Positions 25,406 through 34,652 of a DNA stretch of 64,000 bases are shown in pieces. Where the stretch lies: the NCBI RefSeq assembly GCF_040412085.2, contig NZ_CP115920.1, positions 2,108,001 to 2,172,000 on the forward strand. Direction: 5' to 3'. This DNA is from Vibrio sp. CB1-14 (GTDB lineage: Bacteria > Pseudomonadota > Gammaproteobacteria > Enterobacterales > Vibrionaceae). Positions within the stretch are counted from its first letter, which is position 1; every line of letters starts with the position of its first letter. Under the pieces are notes generated by a model, which had not been told where the DNA came from, ran no database searches, and saw only the letters and a program-made list of their open reading frames with translations. The position numbers were made by a program, and so were the translations under genes.

Positions 25406-26521
25406 TTATTTAGTGACTTCTGCGTAAGCCCAATCTAGCCAAGGTAGCAATGCTTCAATATCCGCAGCCTCGACCGTGGCACCCGCCCATATCCTTAAGC
25501 CGGCCGGCGCATCACGATACGCACCAATGTCATAAGCGACTTGCTCTTCATCAAGCAGCTTAATCAGCGCTTTTACCTGCTCTTCCGTCGCATCTAGTGT
25601 CAAACACACGCTTGTGTTAGAGCGCTGATCAGGCTGTTTCGCTAAAAATTGAATCCAATCTCGTGATTCAACAAAATTGGTCAGTACCGTTAGGTTGGCT
25701 TGAGACTTCTCAATTGCCGCGTCTACACCGCCAATTCCATCAACCCAATCTAGCGCATCAATGTAATCCACCACACACAGCATGGAAGGCGTATTAATGG
25801 TGGCACCTTTGAAAATGCCTTCGATTAACTTGCCGCCTTTCGTCATACGGAAGATCTTCGGTAGAGGCCATGAAGGCGTGTAGCTCTCAAGGCGCTCTAC
25901 CGCTTTGGGACTCAACACAATCACGCCGTGACCGCCCTCCCCACCTAGCACTTTCTGCCAGCTGTAGGTCACCACATCGAGTTTTTCCCAAGGCATTGGC
26001 ATTGCAAAAACCGCTGAGGTTGCATCACAAATCGTTAAACCTTCGCGCTCTTCACTAATCCAATCACCATTAGGTACTTTTACGCCAGACGTAGTACCGT
26101 TCCAAGTAAACACAGCGTCATGGCTTGGATTAGCCAAAGATAAATCTGGCAGCTCACCGTAATCGGCCAGATAGCTGTTCACATCATCTAACTTCAGCTG
26201 CTTAGTGATATCAGTTAACCAACCAGAACCAAATGATTCCCAGTGGAAAACATCGACTGGACGTGCACCTAGCATCGACCACATCACCATTTCCATCGCA
26301 CCTGTATCAGAGCCTGCAACAATACCAACGCGGTAGTCATCAGGAATGCCTAAAATTGCTTTGGTTTTTGCGATAGATTCAGCCAGCACCGCTTTACCTA
26401 ATGATGAGCGGTGACTGCGACCCAGTGAGGCGGTATCTAAACTTGATAACTGATAACCAGGGCGCTTGCTGCAAGGCCCAGATGAGAAATTGGGATTAGC
26501 GGGTTTAATTTGCGGTTTCAT
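25406..26521 (-). CDS. serC: Phosphoserine transaminase, Methanosarcina/alphaproteobacterial type
   Basis: This 371-residue protein starts [23 protein letters not shown], the signature start of the SerC variant found in Methanosarcina and alphaproteobacteria. PLP is held by the Lys in [19 protein letters not shown]. It converts 3-phosphohydroxypyruvate and glutamate to phosphoserine. It pairs with serA downstream. Classic enteric SerC is about 360 residues and different in sequence, so this one was probably gained separately. Two T-rich/A-rich hairpin arms (25378-25397) sit after the stop. Confidence 0.9.
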   Translation of the reverse strand: MKPQIKPANPNFSSGPCSKRPGYQLSSLDTASLGRSHRSSLGKAVLAESIAKTKAILGIPDDYRVGIVAGSDTGAMEMVMWSMLGARPVDVFHWESFGSGWLTDITKQLKLDDVNSYLADYGELPDLSLANPSHDAVFTWNGTTSGVKVPNGDWISEEREGLTICDATSAVFAMPMPWEKLDVVTYSWQKVLGGEGGHGVIVLSPKAVERLESYTPSWPLPKIFRMTKGGKLIEGIFKGATINTPSMLCVVDYIDALDWVDGIGGVDAAIEKSQANLTVLTNFVESRDWIQFLAKQPDQRSNTSVCLTLDATEEQVKALIKLLDEEQVAYDIGAYRDAPAGLRIWAGATVEAADIEALLPWLDWAYAEVTK

Positions 26522-26634
26522 TTGGCTTCCTGCCTGTAACTAATTGAATAACTATTCAACACCTTGTCTGAAAAATAGCCGAAACGCAAGCCCACAAAAG
26601 GTAAAACACGATGCTACCAATGATTTTAACGCAT

Positions 26635-26666
26635 AAAAAAAGCAGCACCCAAAGGCGCTGCTTTTA
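26635..26666. terminator. Terminator downstream of the DUF819 gene
   Basis: AAAAAAAGCAGC...GCTGCTTTT has a short loop (ACCCAAAGGC). A-run and T-run on both sides suit termination in both directions. Confidence 0.7.
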
Positions 26667-26691
26667 CAACTTAATGATGAGTGGCAGCTGA

Positions 26692-27924
26692 CTAGCCGAC
26701 AACACCCACAGCGGCTTGCATAATGATGCCGCAGATATAAGCACCATACGTACCGAGCGCATAGCCTAGTACAGCCATCAAAATACCCACAGGCGCAAGT
26801 GACGGGTGGAAAGCAGCCGCTACCACAGGCGCAGATGCTGCACCACCAACGTTTGCTTGGCTACCCACTGCCATAAAGAACAGCGGCGCTTTAATCAGCT
26901 TCGCAACGCCAATCATTAGCAGTGCGTGAATCGTCAACCAAGTGATACCAATAAAGAAGTAACCTGGATTATCTAGAATCGCTGTCACATCCATTTGCAT
27001 ACCAATAGTCGCGACGAGAATGTAGATGAATGCAGAACCGATTTTTGATGCACCCGCATGCTCAAGAGTGCGCGCTGACTTGAACGTAGAAGCAATCAGT
27101 GCGAACGTAGTCACTAATACGATTAACCAAAAGAAACCAGAGGTTAAGCTGTATTTCTCAAGCTCTGGAGCATTAGTCGCAATCCAAGGAGCGATAAGAT
27201 CTGAGCCGAAATGTGCCAAACCAGTTAGACCAAACGCAATAGCGACGACTTTCATCATATCCGTTGTTGTGATTGGACGAGAGTTCTCTTCTTCGTACTT
27301 CGCCACTGTTTCTTTTAGCTCATCAATGGATGTGGTGTCTGCTTTTAACCACGCGTCCATTTTCTTCTGACGACCAGCCATAATCAGTAGGATTGCCATC
27401 CAAATGTTGGCGCAAATTACGTCAACAGTGATCATTGCAGAAAACAACTGATCACCCACACCGAATACTTCTTTCATCGCTGCTTGGTTTGCACCACCAC
27501 CGATCCAAGATCCAGCCACCGTAGTAAGACCGCGCCAAACGTCCCCAGAAACAAGATCAGGGTTGATGAAGTTTAAAATAACAATGGCAACTGGTCCGCC
27601 GATGATGATACCAAGTGTACCGGTCAAGAACATGATCACGGCTTTAGAACCGAGACCGAATATCTTTTTCAGATCAGCCGAGACGATTAACAGGACGAGA
27701 GCACCTGGTAAAAGATAGCGACTTGCAACGAAATACAAGTTAGACGCTGAGCCATCAATCAAACCAGTAGTATTGAGCAATGACGGTAGAAAGTAACACA
27801 GCAACAAGCCAGGGACGATGGAATAGAATTTTTTCCAGAACGGGTTATTGCTGCTTTCGGTAATAAAAACAGCGCCTAGGATAACGGCTAGCAAACCCAT
27901 AATGACAGCATCATTAGCGATCAT
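26692..27924 (-). CDS. DUF819 (YjcL-type) inner-membrane protein
   Basis: This 410-residue protein is a probable integral membrane protein with about 10-12 segments, beginning MIANDAVIMGLLAVILGAVF. The glycine-rich motif TTVAGSWIGGGANQAAM and the later GSQANVGGAASAPVVAAAF repeat are features of the DUF819 family. Proposed to be a transporter-like protein; the substrate is not known. I use the ATG at 27924 (AAGGAG nine bases before it), not the longer in-frame start. It stands alone, with 560 bp of regulatory space upstream. Confidence 0.87.
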   Translation of the reverse strand: MIANDAVIMGLLAVILGAVFITESSNNPFWKKFYSIVPGLLLCYFLPSLLNTTGLIDGSASNLYFVASRYLLPGALVLLIVSADLKKIFGLGSKAVIMFLTGTLGIIIGGPVAIVILNFINPDLVSGDVWRGLTTVAGSWIGGGANQAAMKEVFGVGDQLFSAMITVDVICANIWMAILLIMAGRQKKMDAWLKADTTSIDELKETVAKYEEENSRPITTTDMMKVVAIAFGLTGLAHFGSDLIAPWIATNAPELEKYSLTSGFFWLIVLVTTFALIASTFKSARTLEHAGASKIGSAFIYILVATIGMQMDVTAILDNPGYFFIGITWLTIHALLMIGVAKLIKAPLFFMAVGSQANVGGAASAPVVAAAFHPSLAPVGILMAVLGYALGTYGAYICGIIMQAAVGVVG

Positions 27925-28487
27925 GTCGATAAATCTCCTTAACTGATGTCTTCTTGAAACAATTAGACACATTTTCGTAGTTGGCCGAGACTATACCGAC
28001 AACGCTCGCCTGTCACAAACTTTAACAATCTTTACGCAGTAAGCATGAATAGTTAACCAGTCATTACACTAAGCAATACTTTACTCATAATGATAATCTG
28101 TGAAAAACATTGTTCAAAAAAGCACCTTAATTAACTATTAATCATTATTTTCAGTTAGTTAGAACGAACACCTGTAATTTTAACACCTTGATAACCCGCA
28201 AAATAAACCATAGCAAATGAATAGCTAACCAAATGCAATTAACTGCAGCACTTTTGTTAAAGCGCTCAATTTATGTACCCTCACACAATCACAATTGTTT
28301 GATCCAGGTCACATATCGTAGTCAGGTTTTGCAACTTTTAAGTCAAACTTGGCTCAATCATAGTCCGCAATTTCGCATCTTGCGGTCTTCTTCGCACAGA
28401 ACCTCCAATGAATAGCTTCGAATACTGGATCTTTGTACAGCTACTACATATACTGGTATTACATACAGTAATTCATGAGGTGTAGTT
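27925..28487. promoter_or_regulatory. Intergenic space between two divergent genes, with CRP-like site
   Basis: This is 563 bp without a supported gene. It must hold the promoters of the DUF819 gene (leftward) and the small protein at 28488 (rightward). TTTGATCCAGGTCACA (28298-28313) resembles a CRP site (TGTGA-N6-TCACA, 9 of 10). No RNA gene or repeat recognised. Confidence 0.45.
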
Positions 28488-28676
28488 ATGTTGCAAGAAA
28501 GACTAGAACGCATCAACGAGCTGCGTAAAAAAGCGATGGCCAATCCTGAATTCATGAAATCCGCGCAAGCTCATGCTGAAGCATTAGAAACTGAATATCA
28601 TCCAGCGCAGCCAAAACGTAGCAAAAAACCCAAAACCTTATCCGATATCTACCAAGGCTACGATTTCGGCATCTAA
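28488..28676 (+). CDS. Small conserved-looking hypothetical protein
   Basis: This 62-residue protein starts MLQERLERINELRKKAMANP. It has a charged helix, then PKRSKKPKTLSDIYQGYDFGI, which looks like a short tail motif. GAGGTG lies six bases ahead of the ATG, so translation is credible. I do not recognise the family. The strong ribosome binding site and the following hairpin (28697-28722) support a real gene. Confidence 0.7.
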   Translation: MLQERLERINELRKKAMANPEFMKSAQAHAEALETEYHPAQPKRSKKPKTLSDIYQGYDFGI

Positions 28677-28696
28677 AACAAACTCTATTTGCTTTC

Positions 28697-28722
28697 AGAA
28701 GGAGGGAAACTCCCCCTCCTTC
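28697..28722 (+). terminator. Hairpin after the small gene at 28488
   Basis: AGAAGGAGGG-AAACT-CCCCTCCTTCT is a stable stem but without a T-run, so it is a probable terminator only. Confidence 0.45.
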
Positions 28723-28803
28723 TCACTCCCTTACATCTGTTAGTCCCCTCCTCCTTGCTGCCAATATTGCTGGTCGTCTCACAAAAGCTGGTCGTAGTGG
28801 CTA

Positions 28804-28815
28804 TTTGTATACAAA
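28804..28815. promoter_or_regulatory. TTTGTATACAAA palindrome, likely autoregulatory operator of the GntR gene
   Basis: This perfect 12-bp palindrome lies 54 bp before the GntR start. The same core TTGTATACAA occurs at 43000, 43234 and 50028, all in the promoters of purine/glyoxylate genes. Confidence 0.6.
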
Positions 28816-28868
28816 GTGAAGTATTATTGTCTTAACAAGGAAAGAAAACTGTAGAGTGCTGTAAGCCA

Positions 28869-29606
28869 ATGGGAAACTTGAAAAACTCAGTCAATAAAGG
28901 TGTCAAAACCAAAGTCGCGGGACAGACACAAGACGACGTGGTCTATTGCCATATTTTCGATGCTATTCTCGAACAACGATTGCCACCCGCCACCAAACTT
29001 AGCGAAGAGGCATTAGCCGAGATCTTTGGCGTCAGCAGAACCATTATCCGCCGTGCCTTATTGAGACTTTCTATCGAAAAGGTTATAGACATCAAACCCA
29101 ACCGAGGCGCGACGGTTTCAGCCCCTTCTGTTGAGGAAGCGAAACAGATATTCAAAGCGCGGGAAGTACTAGAAGTCGCAATCATCGAACTGGCTGTAGA
29201 GAATGCAACCAAGTTGCAAATAGATGAATGTCGAAAGCTAGTAGAAGAAGAAAACCAAGCCTTTGCACAAGATGACTACGGTAAAGGGCTGAGACTTTCC
29301 GGTGAGTTCCATATCAAACTCGCAGAAATGGCAGACAATGCTCCCCTATTGGCATTCCAAAGAAGCATCGTATCGCAGTCTTCTCTGCTAATCGCCATGT
29401 ATGAAACTGGCAACCACTCTAATTGCTCTCAAGATGAACATAGTGAATTGCTCAACGCGATCGAGACTGGTGATAAGCAACAAGCGCTGGATCTAATGGG
29501 CGAGCACCTTGAGCATATTCGCTCTAAGCTCAACTTAGATGACAGCACCGCTTCCAATGACCTGCATGTCGTGTTCTCAGATGTTTTGAAGAACAAAGCG
29601 AGCTAA
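28869..29606 (+). CDS. GntR-family (FCD) transcriptional regulator, likely of purine catabolism
   Basis: This 245-residue protein has an N-terminal winged helix with LSEEALAEIFGVSRTIIRRALLRLS and NRGATVSAPSVEEAKQIF, then an FCD ligand-binding domain (ECRKLVEEENQAFAQDDY, FHIKLAEMADN, EHSELLNAIETGD), so it is FadR-subfamily. It is adjacent to xdhABC and carries its own TTTGTATACAAA site. Similar GntR regulators control xanthine/hypoxanthine use in other gammaproteobacteria. Terminator at 29612-29640. Confidence 0.88.
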   Translation: MGNLKNSVNKGVKTKVAGQTQDDVVYCHIFDAILEQRLPPATKLSEEALAEIFGVSRTIIRRALLRLSIEKVIDIKPNRGATVSAPSVEEAKQIFKAREVLEVAIIELAVENATKLQIDECRKLVEEENQAFAQDDYGKGLRLSGEFHIKLAEMADNAPLLAFQRSIVSQSSLLIAMYETGNHSNCSQDEHSELLNAIETGDKQQALDLMGEHLEHIRSKLNLDDSTASNDLHVVFSDVLKNKAS

Positions 29607-29611
29607 TTCCG

Positions 29612-29640
29612 AGGCCAGCATTCAATATGCTGGTCTTTTT
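29612..29640 (+). terminator. Rho-independent terminator after the GntR gene
   Basis: GGCCAGCA-TTCAATA-TGCTGGTC is followed by TTTTT. Confidence 0.8.
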
Positions 29641-29771
29641 ACATTCCCTTCTTATCTTGATGAAACGACAATTCAACTGTACTTTGCATCGATGATTTAT
29701 AGTATCAAACACGCCGTTCTTCGCCTCTCTGCAACCCCCGTCAAACCAACAACCTAGCCCCAATCTCCAAT

Positions 29772-29866
29772 TTGACCTCGATCTCAACCCATTAGAAATG
29801 TTGCTAACTTGTAAATTAATAGTTGACCTCGTGGTCAATTTAGCCAATTATTGACCCGAAGGTCAG
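29772..29866. promoter_or_regulatory. Three RutR-like boxes ahead of xdhA
   Basis: TTGACCTCGATCTCAA (29772), TTGACCTCGTGGTCAA (29823) and TTGACCCGAAGGTCAG (29851) fit the RutR consensus TTGACCA-NN-TGGTCAA (the middle box is near-perfect). Placed 39-133 bp before xdhA, they could control the xdhABC promoter. RutR of E. coli responds to uracil/thymine. A RutR-like TetR gene is at 45365. Confidence 0.55.
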
Positions 29867-29904
29867 AAAAATAATTTCAAGAATATACTGTACAAGGAGG
29901 TCTC

Positions 29905-31350
29905 TTGATTACCTTTTTACTCAATCAAGAAATCAGACAGGAAGTAAATGTCTCCCCAAACATGACGGTGCTGAACTATCTGCGCAATCATGTGAATAAA
30001 ACAGGCACCAAGGAAGGATGCGGTTCTGGTGATTGCGGTGCATGTACCGTGGTTCTCGGTGAGCTCGTCGACGGCAAACTCGAGTATCGCAGCGTTAACT
30101 CCTGCCTGACGTTCATTTCTGCTCTTCATGGCAAGCAACTTATCACGGTAGAAGATCTGCAAGCCCGTGATAAATCACTTCACCCAGTTCAACAAGCCAT
30201 TGTCGACTTTCACGGCTCTCAGTGCGGCTACTGTACGCCTGGATTCATCATGTCGATGTTCGCGCTTACTAAGAACAAGCCGAATGCAAACAAGGCCGAT
30301 GTGATGGAGTCTCTAGCTGGCAATCTCTGCCGCTGCACGGGTTACCGACCTATCGTCGATTCTGCATTGTCACTGTGTTCGGAACAACAAATCATTGACC
30401 AATTTTCAGAGCTTGAACGAGCGACCATCGCTAAACTTGAAAAGATACAAACTGAGGAAGCAAGTCTTAGACTTGGGCACCTTACTGCGTTTTCTCCAAA
30501 GAACACTGAAGACCTTGCCAAACTATATAAAGCTCATCCACAAGCAAAACTGGTTGCCGGTGGTACCGATTTGGCGCTCGAAGTTACCCAATTCCACCGC
30601 GAGATAGAAACGCTCATCAGTGTGAATCTAGTGGAAGAGATGAAGGTATGCCAAGAGACAGAAGACAGCCTAGAGATTGGTGCAAACCTGCCAATCAGCG
30701 ATGCCTATACACTACTAAACAAGCACTACCCCGATTTCGGCGAACTTTTGCACCGCTTCGCCTCTTTGCAAGTTAGAAATCAAGGTACCATAGGTGGCAA
30801 TATTGCTAACGCTTCTCCTATCGGAGACACACCTCCTCTGCTCATCGCTCTTGATGCAAAAATCCAATTACGCTGCGGTGCTGAAACACGCGTCATGCCC
30901 ATTGAGGACTACTTCATCAGCTACAAAGTCACCGCGCAGCAACCTAGCGAGTTCATTGAAAAGATAATTATACCTAAGCCATCATCAAGCACATTCCGAG
31001 CTTATAAACTCTCGAAACGTCTAGATGACGACATCTCTGCAGTTTGCGGTGCATTCAGTATTGAAGTGAAAGATAACAATGTCGTGAGTGCTCGTATCGC
31101 CTTTGGCGGCATGGCTGCAACACCTAAACGAGCAATATCTTGTGAGCAGACGTTGGTCGGACAGCCTTGGAATGAAGAAACCATTGGCAAGGCAATGGAA
31201 GCACTTAGTAATGACTTTGAACCCCTTTCGGATTTTCGCGCAAGCCAAACTTACCGAAGCCTCACTGCCGCCAATATGCTCAAGCGCTATTACATCGAAA
31301 CAAACAACACCAACAACCTGATTGAAACGAGGGTAACATCTTATGTCTAA
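29905..31350 (+). CDS. xdhA: Xanthine dehydrogenase small subunit (2Fe-2S and FAD)
   Basis: This 481-residue protein has two [2Fe-2S] motifs: GCGSGDCGACTVV (residues about 38-50) and QCGYCTPGFIMSM with NLCRCTGYRPI. The FAD-binding CO-dehydrogenase-like domain follows (AKLVAGGTDLALEV, NQGTIGGNIANASPIGDTPP). It passes electrons from the molybdenum centre of XdhB to FAD and NAD+. The start is TTG at 29905, five bases after AAGGAGG. It overlaps xdhB by 8 bp. Confidence 0.95.
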   Translation: MITFLLNQEIRQEVNVSPNMTVLNYLRNHVNKTGTKEGCGSGDCGACTVVLGELVDGKLEYRSVNSCLTFISALHGKQLITVEDLQARDKSLHPVQQAIVDFHGSQCGYCTPGFIMSMFALTKNKPNANKADVMESLAGNLCRCTGYRPIVDSALSLCSEQQIIDQFSELERATIAKLEKIQTEEASLRLGHLTAFSPKNTEDLAKLYKAHPQAKLVAGGTDLALEVTQFHREIETLISVNLVEEMKVCQETEDSLEIGANLPISDAYTLLNKHYPDFGELLHRFASLQVRNQGTIGGNIANASPIGDTPPLLIALDAKIQLRCGAETRVMPIEDYFISYKVTAQQPSEFIEKIIIPKPSSSTFRAYKLSKRLDDDISAVCGAFSIEVKDNNVVSARIAFGGMAATPKRAISCEQTLVGQPWNEETIGKAMEALSNDFEPLSDFRASQTYRSLTAANMLKRYYIETNNTNNLIETRVTSYV

Positions 31351-33733
31351 TGTGAATCATCAGCAGCTGACTCACGAAGAGATGGTTGCTATCGTCAAAC
31401 AAGATCTTAAAACAGGTGTTGGTAAAAGCGTTAAGCACGACAGCGCACCAAAACAAGTGACGGGTGACGCTGTCTATATCGATGACAGACTTGAGTTCCC
31501 TAACCAGCTTCATGTCTACGCGCTACTGAGTACGCAAGCACACGCAAAAATCACTAAGATAGACGTCTCTCCTTGTTATGACTTCGCTGGTGTTGCTATT
31601 GCGATTACATCCAAAGACGTGCCAGGACAGCTTGATATTGGCGCTATCCTTCCAGGTGATCCTCTGCTTGCCGATGGCATCGTCGAGTACTACGGTCAAC
31701 CCGTCATCGCAGTGGCGGCGAGCGATCTAGAAACTGCCAGAAAAGCAGCGCACGCAGCCATCGTTGAATACGAACCGCTGCCTGCCATTCTGGATGTCAA
31801 AGAAGCACTCGCGAAAAAGCATTTCGTGACAGAAAGCCACCAGCAAAAGCGCGGTGACTCAGTCAAAGCACTTGCCAACGCTAAGCACGTCATCGAGGGT
31901 GACATCGAAATTGGCGGTCAAGAACACTTCTACCTCGAAACACAAGTTAGCAGCGTTATGCCAACCGAAGACGGCGGCATGATTGTCTATACCTCTACGC
32001 AAAACCCGACAGAGGTGCAAAAGCTGGTCTCTGAGGTACTTGGGGTTGCGATGCACAAAGTCGTTATCGATATGCGCCGCATGGGTGGCGGTTTTGGTGG
32101 TAAGGAAACGCAAGCGGCTGCGCCTGCTTGTATGGCGGCAGTTATCGCGCATTTGACAGGTCGACCAACCAAGATGCGACTGCTTCGTAATGAAGATATG
32201 ACCATGACCGGTAAACGTCACCCATTCTACAACCAATATAAGATTGGGTTTGATGATAATGGCGTGATTCAAGGTGCCGATATTGTTGTCGCGGGTAACT
32301 GTGGCTACTCGCCAGATCTTTCGAGCTCGATTGTCGACCGTGCCATGTTCCACTCTGACAATGCTTATTACTTAGGTGATGCGACCGTTACCGGACACCG
32401 CTGCAAAACCAATACGGCGTCGAACACCGCTTACCGTGGTTTTGGTGGTCCTCAGGGGATGATGACCATTGAACACATCATGGATGAGATCGCACGCTAC
32501 CTAAACAAAGACCCGTTAGAAGTCCGTAAAGCCAACTACTACGGCGAAGAAGGTCGAAACGTTACTCACTATTATCAAACCGTAGAAGATAACTTCCTTC
32601 CTGAAATCACTGAGCAGTTAGAGCAAAGCAGTGATTACCACGCAAGACGAAAAGAGATCGCTGAGTTCAACAAAAACAGCCCAATTTTGAAAAAGGGATT
32701 GTCGATCACGCCCGTCAAATTTGGTATCTCGTTTACCGCCACCTTCCTAAACCAAGCCGGCGCACTTATTCATATCTATACTGATGGCAGTATTCACCTA
32801 AACCACGGTGGTACTGAGATGGGTCAAGGTCTGAATATCAAAGTGGCGCAAATCGTTGCAGAGGAGTTTCAAGTAGATGTTGACCGTATCCAAATCACCG
32901 CTACCAACACCGACAAGGTGCCGAACACCTCGCCCACGGCGGCCTCATCGGGCGCCGATCTCAACGGTAAAGCCGCACAAAACGCCGCAATAACCATTAA
33001 ACAGCGTCTGATTGAGTTTGCTTCTTCTCACTTTAAAGTCACCCCTGAAGAAGTGCTGTTTAAAAATGGCATGGTACAAATTCGTGAGCAGATCATGACA
33101 TTTGCCGACTTTGCAAAACTAGCGTGGATGAACCAAATCTCACTATCGAGCACAGGTTTTTATCGCACGCCTAAAATTTACTATGACCATGAGAAAGCAC
33201 GTGGCCGCCCATTCTATTACTACGCTTACGGCGCGTCGTGTTCAGAAGTCATCATCGACACCCTCACTGGCGAGTACAAAATCTTGCGCGTGGATATCTT
33301 GCATGATGTAGGCGCATCACTGAACCCTGCGATCGATATTGGTCAGGTTGAAGGTGGATTTGTTCAAGGTGTGGGGTGGTTAACAACTGAAGAGCTCGTC
33401 TGGAACGAGCAAGGACGATTGATGACCAATGGCCCAGCAAGTTACAAGATCCCAGCCATTGCTGACATGCCTATTGATTTTAGAACGCATCTGCTCGAAA
33501 ACCGAAGTAACCCTGAAGACACAGTGTTCAACTCCAAAGCGGTGGGTGAACCGCCTTTCATGCTAGGCATGTCGGTATGGAGCGCACTAAAAGACGCCAT
33601 CTCATATGTCGCCGTTGATGGTGCGATTCCTAAACTGGATACACCAGCAACACCGGAGCGTGTGTTAATGGCGGTACAGGCCGTGACACAAGGACAAAGC
33701 GTTAGCACGGCATCCTTCACGGAAACCAATTAA
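31343..33733 (+). CDS. xdhB: Xanthine dehydrogenase molybdenum-binding large subunit
   Basis: This 796-residue protein has the Moco-binding motifs GGQEHFYLETQ, RRMGGGFGGKETQA, NTAYRGFGGPQG, GGTEMGQGLN and the C-terminal GEPPFMLGMS with the catalytic Glu. It oxidises hypoxanthine and xanthine to urate in the cytoplasm, together with XdhA. XdhC (next gene) inserts the sulfurated cofactor. The start overlaps the xdhA stop, which indicates translational coupling. Confidence 0.95.
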   Translation: MSNVNHQQLTHEEMVAIVKQDLKTGVGKSVKHDSAPKQVTGDAVYIDDRLEFPNQLHVYALLSTQAHAKITKIDVSPCYDFAGVAIAITSKDVPGQLDIGAILPGDPLLADGIVEYYGQPVIAVAASDLETARKAAHAAIVEYEPLPAILDVKEALAKKHFVTESHQQKRGDSVKALANAKHVIEGDIEIGGQEHFYLETQVSSVMPTEDGGMIVYTSTQNPTEVQKLVSEVLGVAMHKVVIDMRRMGGGFGGKETQAAAPACMAAVIAHLTGRPTKMRLLRNEDMTMTGKRHPFYNQYKIGFDDNGVIQGADIVVAGNCGYSPDLSSSIVDRAMFHSDNAYYLGDATVTGHRCKTNTASNTAYRGFGGPQGMMTIEHIMDEIARYLNKDPLEVRKANYYGEEGRNVTHYYQTVEDNFLPEITEQLEQSSDYHARRKEIAEFNKNSPILKKGLSITPVKFGISFTATFLNQAGALIHIYTDGSIHLNHGGTEMGQGLNIKVAQIVAEEFQVDVDRIQITATNTDKVPNTSPTAASSGADLNGKAAQNAAITIKQRLIEFASSHFKVTPEEVLFKNGMVQIREQIMTFADFAKLAWMNQISLSSTGFYRTPKIYYDHEKARGRPFYYYAYGASCSEVIIDTLTGEYKILRVDILHDVGASLNPAIDIGQVEGGFVQGVGWLTTEELVWNEQGRLMTNGPASYKIPAIADMPIDFRTHLLENRSNPEDTVFNSKAVGEPPFMLGMSVWSALKDAISYVAVDGAIPKLDTPATPERVLMAVQAVTQGQSVSTASFTETN

Positions 33734-33745
33734 CAGGAGGTCACT

Positions 33746-34588
33746 ATGTTTAAGGATAACTGGATTCATGAGCTTGCTAGGCTAGAAGAACAACACGAAC
33801 CTTGTGTCATGGTGACGGTACTTGAAGATCGCGGCTCCGTGCCGCGAGATGCGGGTACAAAAATGCTAGTAACTCGCGATAACATCATCGCGACCATTGG
33901 TGGCGGTCATTTAGAGCATGTCGCCTCTAAAATGGCACGAGAAATGCTTCTTTCTGGAGAGCAAAGCCTCAAAGTAGAAAGGTTTAATTTGGGTGCTCGG
34001 TTAGGTCAATGCTGCGGTGGTATGGCAACACTCAGCTTTGAACCCATTGGCACTTCGCAAAAGCATTTGGTACTTTTTGGTGCAGGTCATGTGGCAAAAG
34101 CACTGGTTCATATTGTCGCTACCCTGCCCTTTAGAGTAACGTGGATTGATGAGCGTGAGGCGGAATTTCCAGAAAACTTGCCGCAAGGCGTCAACAGGCT
34201 CGTTACCGACGATCCGGTGGGCGAAATCGCTCAGATGCCACCAAACAGTTATTACCTAGTGATGACTCACAATCATCAACTCGATTTTGACCTAGCTAAA
34301 GCGATTATCAAGCGCGGTGACAGCACTTATTTTGGAATGATTGGATCACTGACCAAGCGTAAAAAGTTTGACTTCCGTTTGGCACAACGTGGCTTTGATC
34401 AAGATGAGATCAACACCATGACCTGCCCGATCGGTATCGGAGCAGTCACTGGCAAGCACCCAGCAGAAATTGCAGTCTCGGTTGCTGGTGAGCTGATCTC
34501 TCACTATCAAGGTAACGCGATAGAGCAAAAGCGCCCAGCGCACACTCGCCAAGAGCAATCACGCCAAGAACTATACCAAGCAGGCTAA
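33746..34588 (+). CDS. xdhC: Xanthine dehydrogenase accessory protein XdhC
   Basis: This 280-residue protein has an N-terminal XdhC_CoxI domain (VTVLEDRGSVPRDAGTKMLVT, GGHLEHVASKMA, CCGGMATLSFEP) and a Rossmann-like C-terminal part (LFGAGHVAKALVHIVA, YFGMIGSLTKRKKF). It binds molybdenum cofactor and delivers it to XdhB. It lies 12 bp after xdhB, the standard xdhABC order. AGGAGGT stands before the ATG. Confidence 0.94.
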   Translation: MFKDNWIHELARLEEQHEPCVMVTVLEDRGSVPRDAGTKMLVTRDNIIATIGGGHLEHVASKMAREMLLSGEQSLKVERFNLGARLGQCCGGMATLSFEPIGTSQKHLVLFGAGHVAKALVHIVATLPFRVTWIDEREAEFPENLPQGVNRLVTDDPVGEIAQMPPNSYYLVMTHNHQLDFDLAKAIIKRGDSTYFGMIGSLTKRKKFDFRLAQRGFDQDEINTMTCPIGIGAVTGKHPAEIAVSVAGELISHYQGNAIEQKRPAHTRQEQSRQELYQAG

Positions 34589-34652
34589 AAAGCCGCGAAA
34601 GGATTAAAATAATAATACTGCCCAGAAATTTCAGGCGGAGAAAGGAAGTGTC

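Noticed and set aside
28233..28415. 60-codon plus-strand frame in the DUF819 upstream gap
   Set aside because: No ribosome binding site, no recognisable composition, and it lies in regulatory DNA.
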